From JBLNBU01 sp050260215 (GTDB lineage Bacteria > Pseudomonadota > Alphaproteobacteria > Rhodospirillales > Magnetospirillaceae), in assembly GCA_050260215.1 (NCBI GenBank), contig JBLNBU010000200.1, forward strand, positions 1-12,864: DNA of 12,864 nt, written 5' to 3'. Positions 1 through 6,875 of this stretch are shown here, one piece after another; within the stretch, counting starts at the first letter, position 1, and each line of letters begins with the position of its first letter. The translations under genes and the position numbers were made by a program. The notes beneath the pieces are model-generated. The model did no database searches. It had not been told where the DNA came from and saw only the letters and a list, made by a program, of their open reading frames with translations.

Positions 1-117
1 GCCCACTCGTCATCGCTTAACCAAATAAGCCCGCCTGCCATCCAAGCCTCCCACCTCTGTCGGGAATCTTGAATCACAGCGCGGGCTCACTGGGAATCCC
101 TTAATTGAGTACGGACC

Positions 118-1110
118 CTAGATCCCCTCGCTCTTGAACGGGCGCGACAGCAGGCCGGCGATGGTGGCGTCCAGGTCGGCGCCGCGGTTGATGACCGCGT
201 CCACCGCCGCGCACAAGGGCATGTCGACGCCAAGGCGGCCGGCCATGTCCATCACCGCGCCGGCGGTGTAGACCCCTTCGGTGACCGAACGGCGCTCGCC
301 CAGGATATCGGCCAGCGGACGCCCCTGGCCCAGCGCCAGGCCGAGGGAATAGTTGCGCGACTGGGTCGACGAGGCGGTCAGGATCAGGTCGCCCAGGCCG
401 GACAGGCCCATCAGCGTCTCGGCCCGGCCGCCCTTGGCGATGGCCAGGCGCATCAGTTCGACCAGGCCCCGGGTGATCAGGGCGGCGCGCGCGTTGTCGC
501 CCAGGCCGCGGCCCTCGACGATGCCGCAGCCGATGGCCAGCACGTTCTTGATGGCGCCGCCCATCTCGGCGCCCACCAGGTCGTCGGTGAGATAGGGGCG
601 GAAGGTGGCGGTGCCGATGGCTTCGACCAGCCGCTGGCCCAGGACGGAGTCTGCGCAGGCCAGCGTCACCGCGGTGGGCAGGCCGCGCGCCACCTCGATG
701 GCGAAGGTGGGGCCCGACAGAACGGCGATGGGGGCATCGGGCAGTTCGGCGGCGACCGCGTCGCTCATCATGGCGCAGGTGGCCAGCTCGATGCCCTTGG
801 CGCAGATCACCGCCGGCACGCCGGCCTTCCAGTGGGGCGCCAGCGCCCGGCATACCGCGCGCAGGTGCTGGGCCGGCGCCACCAGCAGCACCGCATCGGC
901 GTCGCACACCCGCGCATGGTCCGAGGTGGAGGCGATGGCCGGGTCCAGCGCCACGTCGGGCAGGTAGACGGTGTTGCGCCCGCTGTTGCGGATGGCCTCG
1001 GCGACTTCGGGCTCGTGGGCCCACAGCACGGTGTCGCGGCCGGCCCGGCGCACCGTCGCCGCCAGCGCCGTCCCCCATGCCCCCGCCCCGACGATGCCGA
1101 TCCTGTCCAT
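118..1110 (-). CDS. gpsA: NAD(P)+-dependent glycerol-3-phosphate dehydrogenase
   Basis: This 330-residue cytoplasmic enzyme reduces dihydroxyacetone phosphate to sn-glycerol-3-phosphate, the backbone precursor of phospholipids. The N-terminal Rossmann fold opens with the dinucleotide-binding GAGAWG at residues 8-13. A family lysine follows in CAKG (K105), then SGPTFA at 132-137. The catalytic lysine is K188 in GAIKNV, and the C-terminal domain carries GLGDLILT (238-245) and SRN (251-253). The length is normal for the family and no key residue is missing. The start is chosen because GGAGGGG lies just upstream of the ATG and the Rossmann strand begins at residue 3. It is the last gene of the minus-strand run and lies 59 bp after the deacetylase. 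It probably shares that transcript, although the gap leaves room for a separate promoter. The identification is secure. Confidence 0.97.
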   Translation of the reverse strand: MDRIGIVGAGAWGTALAATVRRAGRDTVLWAHEPEVAEAIRNSGRNTVYLPDVALDPAIASTSDHARVCDADAVLLVAPAQHLRAVCRALAPHWKAGVPAVICAKGIELATCAMMSDAVAAELPDAPIAVLSGPTFAIEVARGLPTAVTLACADSVLGQRLVEAIGTATFRPYLTDDLVGAEMGGAIKNVLAIGCGIVEGRGLGDNARAALITRGLVELMRLAIAKGGRAETLMGLSGLGDLILTASSTQSRNYSLGLALGQGRPLADILGERRSVTEGVYTAGAVMDMAGRLGVDMPLCAAVDAVINRGADLDATIAGLLSRPFKSEGI

Positions 1111-1169
1111 GACCCCTCCGCTGTCTCAAAGGGCAGGTTTAGCGCGCGCACGCCGCCCCGGCAATCCCC

Positions 1170-1910
1170 CTAAACCAGCACCCAGCGGCGCCAGGACGGG
1201 GGATGGGGGTCGGGCTTGAGCGTGGTCATGGCCACGCCGCGGGCAGCCAGGGCGGCCACCAGCTCGCGCATCAGGGCGACGGTGACGGCGGGTTTCAGTT
1301 CGCCGCCCGGCCGCTCGTTGATGGGCTGGTCATGCATCAGGATGACCGCACCCTCGATGTCGGGGCTGGCGGCGACGCGGACGGCCTCGGCGCGGCAGCG
1401 GGCTTCGACCTCGGCGGCCGAGATGCAGGCCGGCGCGATCAGGTGGTCCTCGGTGGACAGGCGCCAGTGGGCGATCTGGCAGCCGGGTGCCCACTTGGCC
1501 AGGGCGCGGTGCACCGCCACCTTGCGGTGGCCGCCGTTATAAGGCATGCGCACCAGGTAGGGCGCCGGCGTCGGCCGGTACTTGGCCAGCAGGGCCTCGC
1601 AGCGGTCGAAGTCGGCGACCAGCCGGTGGGTGCCGGCCCGGTCCAGGCGGATGTGCTCCCAGCCATGGGCATAGACGGCGTGGCCGCGGCGCACCGTCTC
1701 GGCCACCAGTTCCTCGGCCAGGGCGGCGCGGCAGCCGGACATGAAGAAGGTCGCCTTTGCCCCGAAGGCATCGAGCGCGTCCAGCATTCCCGGCATGCTG
1801 TCGGGCATGGGCGCGTCGTCGACGGTGATCGCCACCGAGCGGTCGCCGGCCGGCTGGGTGTACAGCACCGGCAGAAACATTCCGGGCGAGAGGCGGGTAC
1901 GGATCTTCAT
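1170..1910 (-). CDS. NodB-type polysaccharide deacetylase family protein
   Basis: This 246-residue protein carries the NodB homology fold (carbohydrate esterase 4 type). The family removes N- or O-acetyl groups from sugars with a divalent metal. Motif 1 is TVDDAP at residues 29-34 (family form TFDDGP), giving D31 as probable base and D32 as metal ligand. Motif 2 is AHGWEH, with H82 and H86 as metal ligands. Motif 3 is RMPY (R121-Y124), and motif 5 is LMHDQP with H193. There is no signal peptide or membrane segment, so it probably acts in the cytoplasm on a nucleotide sugar, a lipid-linked sugar or another intermediate, and not on exported peptidoglycan. Its ATG overlaps the stop of the upstream glycosyltransferase by four bases (ATGA), which decides the start and implies translational coupling. 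A much longer open frame extends upstream but is only read-through antiphase to the glycosyltransferase. The substrate is not known; the partner gene suggests a sugar added by that enzyme. Confidence 0.87.
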   Translation of the reverse strand: MKIRTRLSPGMFLPVLYTQPAGDRSVAITVDDAPMPDSMPGMLDALDAFGAKATFFMSGCRAALAEELVAETVRRGHAVYAHGWEHIRLDRAGTHRLVADFDRCEALLAKYRPTPAPYLVRMPYNGGHRKVAVHRALAKWAPGCQIAHWRLSTEDHLIAPACISAAEVEARCRAEAVRVAASPDIEGAVILMHDQPINERPGGELKPAVTVALMRELVAALAARGVAMTTLKPDPHPPSWRRWVLV

Positions 1911-2851
1911 CGCGTCCTCAGCCACAGCGCTTCCGCCGCGGCCACCACCCGGTCGACGTCGAGGTCGAGCATCAGGCAGGCGTGGCTGCGGTGGTCGAAG
2001 TCGGGGGAGTGGCAGATGTCCTCGAAGCTGCGAGGCCCGCGCACGGTGGCGGTCTTGGCCCCCCACGGCCCGTAGAACACCTCCGAGCTGGGGCCGAACA
2101 GCCCCAGCGTGGGAATTCCGGCGGCGGCGGCCATGTGCATCAGCCCGGAGTCGTTGCCGAGATAGAAAGCGCAGCGCCCCAGGCAGGCATAGGCCTCGGC
2201 CAGCGAGGTGGTGCCGACCAGGTCGATCACCCGCGGCAGGGCCAGCAGCGGCGCCACCGCGTCGCGCTCGGCCTCGGCACCGAACACCGCCAGCCGGGCG
2301 CCGGCCAGCGCGCCGCCGGGGCCGGTCAGGCGCTCCACCGCGGCGACGAACCGCTCGGCCGGCCATTGCTTGCCGCCCCAGTTGGCGGTCGGCCCCAGCC
2401 CGAGGACCGGGGCGCCGTCGGGAATCAGGACGCGGGCCCGCTCCACATCGGCGGGCGCCGACCACAGCTCGGGCGCCGGCGGATCGGCGGCCAGCCCCAG
2501 CAGCTCGGCGAAATGGATCACCCGGTGGCGCGGCTCCCACGACGAGCGGATGATGCGCCGCTCCCACGCCGGCAGCAGCCACGACAGCCCCGAGCCGCGC
2601 AGATCGACCACCAGCCGCCAGGGTTTCAGCACCGTGCGCCGCCACAGCTGCAGCCAGTGGCCGGCGCGGCGGCGCTTGATCATGGGAATGACCTCGACCA
2701 CCCCGGGGGCGGCCTTGAACAGCTGCGCCGGAGCGGGCCCGCAGGCGACGTGGATGCGGGCCTTGGGATGGGCGCGGTGGAGATGTCCGAGAAGCCCCGA
2801 GGACAACACCGCGTCGCCGATGCGGGTCGAGGTGACGAACAGGATGTTCAT
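1907..2851 (-). CDS. Glycosyltransferase family 9 (heptosyltransferase-like)
   Basis: This 314-residue GT-B enzyme belongs to the family of LPS heptosyltransferases (WaaC, WaaF, WaaQ), which move a sugar from a nucleotide donor to the LPS core at the cytoplasmic face of the inner membrane. The N-terminal motif TSTRIGDAVLSSGL is at residues 7-20, with D13 at the position of the family catalytic aspartate. The donor-binding half contains GPTANWGGKQWPAERF at 153-168 and the hallmark GNDSGLMHMAAA at 232-243, followed by GLFGP (250-254). The length is slightly short for a heptosyltransferase (about 320-350). The start gives MNILFVTSTRIGD, the usual first strand, although the ribosome site is weak. 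It lies 46 bp after an LpxL-like acyltransferase gene and overlaps the deacetylase gene. Family membership is firm. The donor sugar and acceptor cannot be told, and members of this family are not always heptosyltransferases. Confidence 0.9.
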   Translation of the reverse strand: MNILFVTSTRIGDAVLSSGLLGHLHRAHPKARIHVACGPAPAQLFKAAPGVVEVIPMIKRRRAGHWLQLWRRTVLKPWRLVVDLRGSGLSWLLPAWERRIIRSSWEPRHRVIHFAELLGLAADPPAPELWSAPADVERARVLIPDGAPVLGLGPTANWGGKQWPAERFVAAVERLTGPGGALAGARLAVFGAEAERDAVAPLLALPRVIDLVGTTSLAEAYACLGRCAFYLGNDSGLMHMAAAAGIPTLGLFGPSSEVFYGPWGAKTATVRGPRSFEDICHSPDFDHRSHACLMLDLDVDRVVAAAEALWLRTR

Positions 2852-2897
2852 GGGCGGAAGTGACCTGCCGACCGCTCCCGCTCAATGGGAATTGCGA

Positions 2898-3758
2898 TCA
2901 TACCCACAGCCGCTGCATCCAGAACCACTGGTCAGGGCGCTCCAGCACCCACGATTCGATCATCGACATCGCCTGCTGCATCACGACTTGCGAGAACTGG
3001 TCGCGCGGCTGGGAATAGTCGATGTCCAGGGGCTCGTGCACGGTGATGCGGTAGCGGCCGGGCTCCAGGCGCTCGACCCGGGTGGGCACCAGCGGGCAGC
3101 GGAACTTCTGGGCCATCACCGCCGCCGTGGTCGCTACCAAGGCCTTGCCGCCGAGGAAATCGACCTCGACGCCGCGGTTGTAGCGGTGGTCGATCAGGAA
3201 CCCCAGCACGCCGCCCGAGGCCAGCAGGTTGAAAGCCTCCTTGGTGCCGCTGGTGCTTTTCTGGATATAGCCGACCCGGTCGTCACCGCGGCAGTTCAGC
3301 AGCACCCTGTCCACGTCCGGGTTGCCGGGGGCGCGGTACATCAGCTTGGCGTCGAAGGCGCCCAGGCCGGGCAGCAGCGACAGCACCTCCCAGTTGGACA
3401 GGTGGCCGGAGAAGAACAAGGTGCCCTTGCCGCTGTGTACCAGCCGCTCCATCACCTCGCGCCCCTGCACCTCGACCAGGCCGGCGCGGGCCATGGCGCG
3501 GATATGGGGATATTCGAAGAAGGTGCGCCCCAGATTCGCCCACACCTTTGGCAGCAACTCGTCGACGCGGGCGGGGTCGAACACCCGCGACAGGTTGCGC
3601 CGGGCCCGCTTGCTGATCGAAAGCCTGGGCCCCACGCTGCCCATCAGGCCGGCGCCCAGCCCCGAGGCCGCCTTCAGCGGCAGCGCCCCCAGCCCCTTGG
3701 CGAACAAGGAGACGGCGGCCGATTCGGCCAGGCGGAACGGGGAGGGGAAGTCCGCCAT
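2898..3758 (-). CDS. LpxL/HtrB-family lysophospholipid (lipid A-type) acyltransferase
   Basis: This 286-residue membrane-associated acyltransferase resembles LpxL/LpxM, which add secondary acyl chains from acyl-ACP to lipid A. The catalytic HX4E motif is HLSNWE, with H119 and E124. A substrate-binding block MYRAPGNPDVD (140-150) follows, then GGVLGFLIDHRYNRGVEVDF (182-201), and the family's C-terminal signature appears as DQWFWMQRLW (276-285). A hydrophobic N-terminal stretch (about 10-42) could be the membrane anchor, though it is less apolar than in Escherichia coli LpxL. The ATG at 3758 is chosen because MADFPSPFRLAE matches the usual start of the domain and lies only 4 bp after the radical SAM stop. 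The longer open frame upstream is an antiphase shadow of that gene. Whether it acylates lipid A itself or another glycolipid is undecided. The linked glycosyltransferase and deacetylase favour an LPS-type substrate. Confidence 0.9.
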   Translation of the reverse strand: MADFPSPFRLAESAAVSLFAKGLGALPLKAASGLGAGLMGSVGPRLSISKRARRNLSRVFDPARVDELLPKVWANLGRTFFEYPHIRAMARAGLVEVQGREVMERLVHSGKGTLFFSGHLSNWEVLSLLPGLGAFDAKLMYRAPGNPDVDRVLLNCRGDDRVGYIQKSTSGTKEAFNLLASGGVLGFLIDHRYNRGVEVDFLGGKALVATTAAVMAQKFRCPLVPTRVERLEPGRYRITVHEPLDIDYSQPRDQFSQVVMQQAMSMIESWVLERPDQWFWMQRLWV

Positions 3759-3762
3759 GCGC

Positions 3763-4650
3763 TCACCAGAAGGCCTTGGAGCAACCGGCGCAGATGCCGA
3801 TCTCGCCCTGGCGGCCCTCGCGGTGCCTGGCGCGAATTTCGCGATAGGCCTGGTTCTTCCAGATGCTGCGGATGGTCTGCCCGTCCTCGGCCAGGTTGCC
3901 CAGCACCACGCGGCCGTCGTAGTCCAGGCAGCACAGCGACACCCGGCCGTCGGCCAGGATGGTGAAGGTCTGCCACACCCGCGAGCACGGCTTGCGCACC
4001 CGCGAATGGCGGGCGCCCTCGGCCACCGTGTCGGATTCCCAGTCGGCCCAGTTGTGGATGCTGGCGAAGGTGAAGCCGTCCACATGCTTCTCCAGCGCCG
4101 ACATGGTGGCGTCCTTGTCGGTGGTCGAGCTGCAGGTGACGTTGATCCTGAGCTTGGCGCCCTTCTCGTTGCGGATCTCGGCCAGCCGGATGACGTTGCC
4201 CACCACCTGGTCGTATTTGAGCGGGGCGCGGATGCGCTCGAACTCTTCCTTGTTGGCGCCGTCGAACGAGATCTTGATCTCGTCGAGGCCGGCGTCGATC
4301 AGCGCGCGCGCCCGGTCCTCGGTCAGCAGCGAGCCGTTGGAGATGATCTTGACCCGCCGGATGCCCAGGCTTTTGCACAGGGCGATGCGCTCGGGCAGCT
4401 TCTTGTCGACCAGGGGCTCGCCGAAATTGTGCAGGTGCAGGGTGTCGACCCGGGCACCGGCGCACTCGGCGGCGATCTTGTGGAACAGCTCGTCGGTCAT
4501 GATGCCCGTCACCCGGTCCATCTCGCCGTGGGGGCAGATGATGCACTTGGCGTTGCAGGCGTTGGTGGTCTCGACGCGGATGGTCCGAGGGAAATCCCCG
4601 AGCACGGCGTCGAGCGCCGTCGCAATGACCCGGGATGCAATCGCCCGCAT
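3763..4650 (-). CDS. Radical SAM protein with SPASM-like C-terminal cysteine domain
   Basis: This 295-residue protein has the radical SAM cluster motif CX3CX2C at C32, C36 and C39 (NACNAKCIIC), which holds a 4Fe-4S cluster that cleaves S-adenosylmethionine. The GEP motif is at 77-79 (NFGEPL), and KIISNGSLL (101-109) and EIKISFDGA (124-132) mark later barrel strands. A C-terminal segment with C222, C240, C241, C287 and C290 resembles the SPASM/twitch domain that binds an auxiliary cluster. SPASM proteins modify peptides, cofactors or sugars. The start MRAIASRVIA is chosen because CAGGAA lies upstream and the cluster motif then falls near residue 32. An upstream extension of the frame is low-complexity and crosses the promoter region. 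It appears to be the first gene of the five-gene minus run, 4 bp before the acyltransferase, so its substrate may be an envelope sugar or lipid. No precursor peptide gene was found beside it, which weighs against a peptide maturase role. The reaction is unknown. Confidence 0.88.
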   Translation of the reverse strand: MRAIASRVIATALDAVLGDFPRTIRVETTNACNAKCIICPHGEMDRVTGIMTDELFHKIAAECAGARVDTLHLHNFGEPLVDKKLPERIALCKSLGIRRVKIISNGSLLTEDRARALIDAGLDEIKISFDGANKEEFERIRAPLKYDQVVGNVIRLAEIRNEKGAKLRINVTCSSTTDKDATMSALEKHVDGFTFASIHNWADWESDTVAEGARHSRVRKPCSRVWQTFTILADGRVSLCCLDYDGRVVLGNLAEDGQTIRSIWKNQAYREIRARHREGRQGEIGICAGCSKAFW

Positions 4651-4689
4651 GCAGTGTTCCTGAAAGGGGTAACGGTATCGATGCGGCGC

Positions 4690-4719
4690 ACTATGCCGTT
4701 GGGTGGGTGGCGTGTTCAA
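4690..4719 (-). promoter_or_regulatory. Candidate sigma-70 promoter for the radical SAM operon
   Basis: Read on the minus strand, a -35-like TTGAAC (4719-4714) is followed by an 18-bp spacer and a -10-like CATAGT (4695-4690). Each hexamer matches four of six consensus positions. It would give a leader of roughly 30 nt before the radical SAM ATG at 4650. No operator is apparent. This is consensus matching only. Confidence 0.4.
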
Positions 4720-4765
4720 GGATTTCCCATGCCGGGGCCGCAAGGCTCGGATGGGGAACCGCCGT

Positions 4766-4794
4766 TTGAAACCGCTCCCGCACGCTCCTATCTT
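4766..4794 (+). promoter_or_regulatory. Candidate sigma-70 promoter for the outer-membrane protein gene
   Basis: A -35 TTGAAA (4766-4771, five of six consensus) and a -10 TATCTT (4789-4794, four of six) are separated by exactly 17 bp. Transcription would begin near 4801. That leaves a short leader ending in a strong Shine-Dalgarno AGGAGG at 4818-4823, six bases before the ATG at 4830. The good spacing and strong ribosome site suggest a well-expressed envelope protein. Confidence 0.55.
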
Positions 4795-4829
4795 ATGGGG
4801 TAGGCCCATTATCGGTCAGGAGGTGCACC

Positions 4830-5396
4830 ATGAAACGCACCGCCCTTGCCCTTGCGGCCGTCATGTTCGCGGCCGCTTTTCCTGCCCTGGCCGGCGACGG
4901 CTCGTGGTCGGTCTTGCCGATCCAGTCGCGCTCCTACCAGGCCGATCCCACCGTGGCGCTGAAGCTGGGCGCCGTCGACCCGGCCCATCTGCCGGGCGGC
5001 TTCGCCGGCGGCATCGAGGTCGCCGTCGACGATCCCCTGCTCAGCCCGCCGGTGGGCCGCATCCGCGACCAGTTCAGCTACACCGTCGCCGACCACGGAG
5101 GGGTGATGCTGCAGATGCTCGAAGTCAACCCGCACTACCTGTACCCGCTGGGGTCCAACTGGTGGGTGGGCGGCGGGCCGGGCGTCGGCTACGTCATCGC
5201 CAGCCCCGACCGCGGCTCGTCGGCAGACCTGTGGGCGGTCCAGGCCGGCGGCCAGATCCAGTACTGGTCGGGCGGCCTGATGGTCGGGCTCGAAAGCCGC
5301 TACCAGTGGACCGAGGACGCCACCATCGGCACCGGCACCGCCTCGGGCGGCGCCGACAACTGGCTGACCACGCTGAAACTGGGCGTGCGGTTCTAG
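4830..5396 (+). CDS. Small exported outer-membrane beta-barrel protein, function unknown
   Basis: The 188-residue product begins with a clear Sec signal peptide: MKRT, a hydrophobic core to about residue 18, and a probable cleavage after ALA at 19-21. The mature part of about 167 residues is rich in Gly, aromatic residues and alternating hydrophobic stretches such as NWWVGGGPGVGYVIA and GLMVGLESRYQW. It ends LKLGVRF, with the C-terminal phenylalanine used as an outer-membrane barrel insertion signal. Eight strands would fit the length. The start is fixed by AGGAGG six bases upstream and by the signal peptide. It is divergent from the radical SAM/acyltransferase run, so a shared envelope role is possible but unproven. 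I considered PagL-type lipid A deacylase and OmpW families and could not see their diagnostic residues. It is best called a barrel protein of unknown role. Confidence 0.82.
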   Translation: MKRTALALAAVMFAAAFPALAGDGSWSVLPIQSRSYQADPTVALKLGAVDPAHLPGGFAGGIEVAVDDPLLSPPVGRIRDQFSYTVADHGGVMLQMLEVNPHYLYPLGSNWWVGGGPGVGYVIASPDRGSSADLWAVQAGGQIQYWSGGLMVGLESRYQWTEDATIGTGTASGGADNWLTTLKLGVRF

Positions 5397-5415
5397 GGCG
5401 CTTTGCTGCCGCCCT

Positions 5416-5475
5416 CGTCACCCCCGGGCTTGACCCGGGGGTCGGTGGATGGCCGGGTCAAGCCCGGCCATGACG
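5416..5475. repeat. Paired-hairpin palindromic intergenic element, probable bidirectional terminator
   Basis: Two perfect hairpins lie side by side between convergent genes. The first has an 8-bp stem, CCCCCGGG (5421-5428) with CCCGGGGG (5434-5441), around loop CTTGA. The second has a 9-bp stem, ATGGCCGGG (5449-5457) with CCCGGCCAT (5463-5471), around loop TCAAG. The two loops are reverse complements, and the unit is bounded by CGTCA (5416-5420) and TGACG (5471-5475), so the whole is a nested inverted repeat. Elements of this look are common between genes in alphaproteobacteria. A smaller 6-bp hairpin (5395-5400 with 5410-5415) overlaps the barrel-protein stop codon. There is no T-tract, so terminator function is inferred from position. 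Confidence 0.75.
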
Positions 5476-5492
5476 GCTAAGGCGTCCTGCTT

Positions 5493-6875
5493 TCACGCGT
5501 CGATATGCTCGATCGGCTCGGCGTGGACGACCACGCGGGCGACATCCATCATGCGCGCCCGCAATGCGTGCTCGATGCGGGCGGTGACGTCGTGGACGCG
5601 GCGCACCGGGGCGGCGTCGGCGAAGGCGCAGTGGAAGGCGATGTACAGGCCCTCGGGGCCGCGCTGGGCGTGGATGCGGTGCACCCCGGCCACCTCGCCG
5701 TAGCAGGCGGCGACGGCGCGCACCTCGGCCACCACTTCCGACTGCTCGGCTTCGGTCAGGTGGTTGCCGTCGACCATGGGATTGCGGCGCGGGTCGATGT
5801 GGGTGTCGATGACGATGTCACCGCCCAGCTCGGCGGCCAGCAGCTGTTCCAGCCCGGTGGCGATATCGTGGGCGGCGCGGATGGTGAGCTGGTCGTCCAC
5901 CTCGATGTCGAAGCTGACGTGGCGCTGGCCGCCCAGGGTGTAGATGCCGATGTCGTGCACCGACAGGCCGCGGTTGGCGGCGGCGATGCGCACGGTTTCG
6001 GCCACGTCCTCATCCTCCAGGGTCAGCGGTTCGGCCACCACCAGCGGCTCGACCGCGGGCATGGCAATCTTGACCGCGGTCGCGATCTCACCGCGGATGG
6101 CCTGGACCCGTTCGAACGGCAGGGCGCGGCTGACCTTGACCGTCAGGTCGACGAACACCGCCGCTCCGGCCGGCCGGGCGCGCACCGCGCCGATGCGCAC
6201 CACGCCGGGCACGCTGGCGGCGACCTCGGCCACCTGCTCGGCGATGCCGTCGGGGGCGGTGTCGATCAGAACGTCGATGGTGCGCTGGCCCAGCCGCCAG
6301 CCGGCCAGGCAGACGAAGCCGGCAACGCCGATGGCGGCCACCGCGTCGCCCTTGGGCAGGCCGATGGCGACCAGCCCCAACCCCAGCAGCACCACCGCCG
6401 AGGACAGGATGTCCGAGCTGAAGTGCAGCGCGTCGGCTTCCAGCGCCTGGCTGCCGGTTTCCTTGGCGACCTTGGACAGGGCGCGGGACCGGCCGAAGTC
6501 GATGGCGATGGACACCACGATCACCGCCACCGAGTACCACGTGGTCTCGACCTCGACGGCATCGGACAGCAGGCGGGCGACGGCCTCCTTGACGATCCAC
6601 AGGGCGGTCAGGAACAGCAGGCCGGTCTCGATCAGGGCCGAGACGCTTTCCACCTTGCCGTGGCCGTAAGGGTGCTTCTCGTCGGCGGGCTGGTCGCCGA
6701 TGCGCACGGCGAAATAGGTCAGCGTCGCCGCCCCTAGGTCCAGAAGCGAGTGCGCCGCCTCGGACAAGATGCCGAGCGAGCCGGTCGCCAACCCCACCAC
6801 CAGCTTCATCGCCGCCATGGCGGCACTGGCGAACACGGACGAAAGGGCTACGGATTCCTTGGCTTCCAGGGACAT
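5493..6875 (-). CDS. Cation diffusion facilitator (CDF) metal transporter with extended C-terminal region
   Basis: This 460-residue inner-membrane protein should export a divalent metal by proton antiport. Six membrane segments can be drawn at about residues 10-30, 34-56, 78-98, 113-127, 151-172 and 178-193. The transport-site residues are H42 and D46 (HSLLD, segment 2) and H151 and D155 (HFSSD, segment 5). An H-D/H-D site is typical of zinc-type members of the family, so zinc (possibly cobalt) is the likeliest cargo; this is inference. HPYGHGKVE at 68-76 is the conserved loop. The family is usually about 300 residues. Here the cytoplasmic part is about 255 and looks like three consecutive ferredoxin-like ZT-dimer modules (about 206-285, 288-363 and 376-457). 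An in-frame TGA lies three codons upstream, so the ATG at 6875 is the furthest possible start. No good ribosome site is visible, and the codon sits inside an inverted repeat. A GTG at codon 14 is an alternative. Confidence 0.92.
   Translation of the reverse strand: MSLEAKESVALSSVFASAAMAAMKLVVGLATGSLGILSEAAHSLLDLGAATLTYFAVRIGDQPADEKHPYGHGKVESVSALIETGLLFLTALWIVKEAVARLLSDAVEVETTWYSVAVIVVSIAIDFGRSRALSKVAKETGSQALEADALHFSSDILSSAVVLLGLGLVAIGLPKGDAVAAIGVAGFVCLAGWRLGQRTIDVLIDTAPDGIAEQVAEVAASVPGVVRIGAVRARPAGAAVFVDLTVKVSRALPFERVQAIRGEIATAVKIAMPAVEPLVVAEPLTLEDEDVAETVRIAAANRGLSVHDIGIYTLGGQRHVSFDIEVDDQLTIRAAHDIATGLEQLLAAELGGDIVIDTHIDPRRNPMVDGNHLTEAEQSEVVAEVRAVAACYGEVAGVHRIHAQRGPEGLYIAFHCAFADAAPVRRVHDVTARIEHALRARMMDVARVVVHAEPIEHIDA

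Noticed and set aside
1..117. Left-edge region, with a GGGAATC direct repeat (62-68 and 92-98) that might be part of a regulatory site or RNA.
   Set aside because: No start codon with coding potential, no tRNA-like fold and no convincing terminator was found. Two 7-base copies are not significant on their own.
1170..2885. A single 571-codon minus-strand frame that could be read as one fused protein with a C-terminal deacetylase.
   Set aside because: The upstream 325 codons overlap the GT9 gene in another frame and are Arg/Pro/Gly-rich with no domain. The ATGA overlap and a natural NodB-domain start place the real start at 1910.
4830..5396. Possible PagL-type lipid A deacylase, because it neighbours lipid A-like genes.
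   Set aside because: The length is suggestive, but I could not identify the conserved His-Ser catalytic pair in the expected C-terminal strand context.
5505..6737. A 410-codon plus-strand frame opposite the CDF gene.
   Set aside because: It is rich in Gly, His, Asp and Gln in the pattern expected from the complement of a GC-rich gene and has no recognisable domain or ribosome site. The CDF gene explains the region.
5493..6875. The possibility that the CDF protein is a magnetosome iron transporter (MamB/MamM), given the likely taxon.
   Set aside because: The H-D/H-D metal site and long triple C-terminal region differ from those proteins, and no magnetosome gene is nearby.
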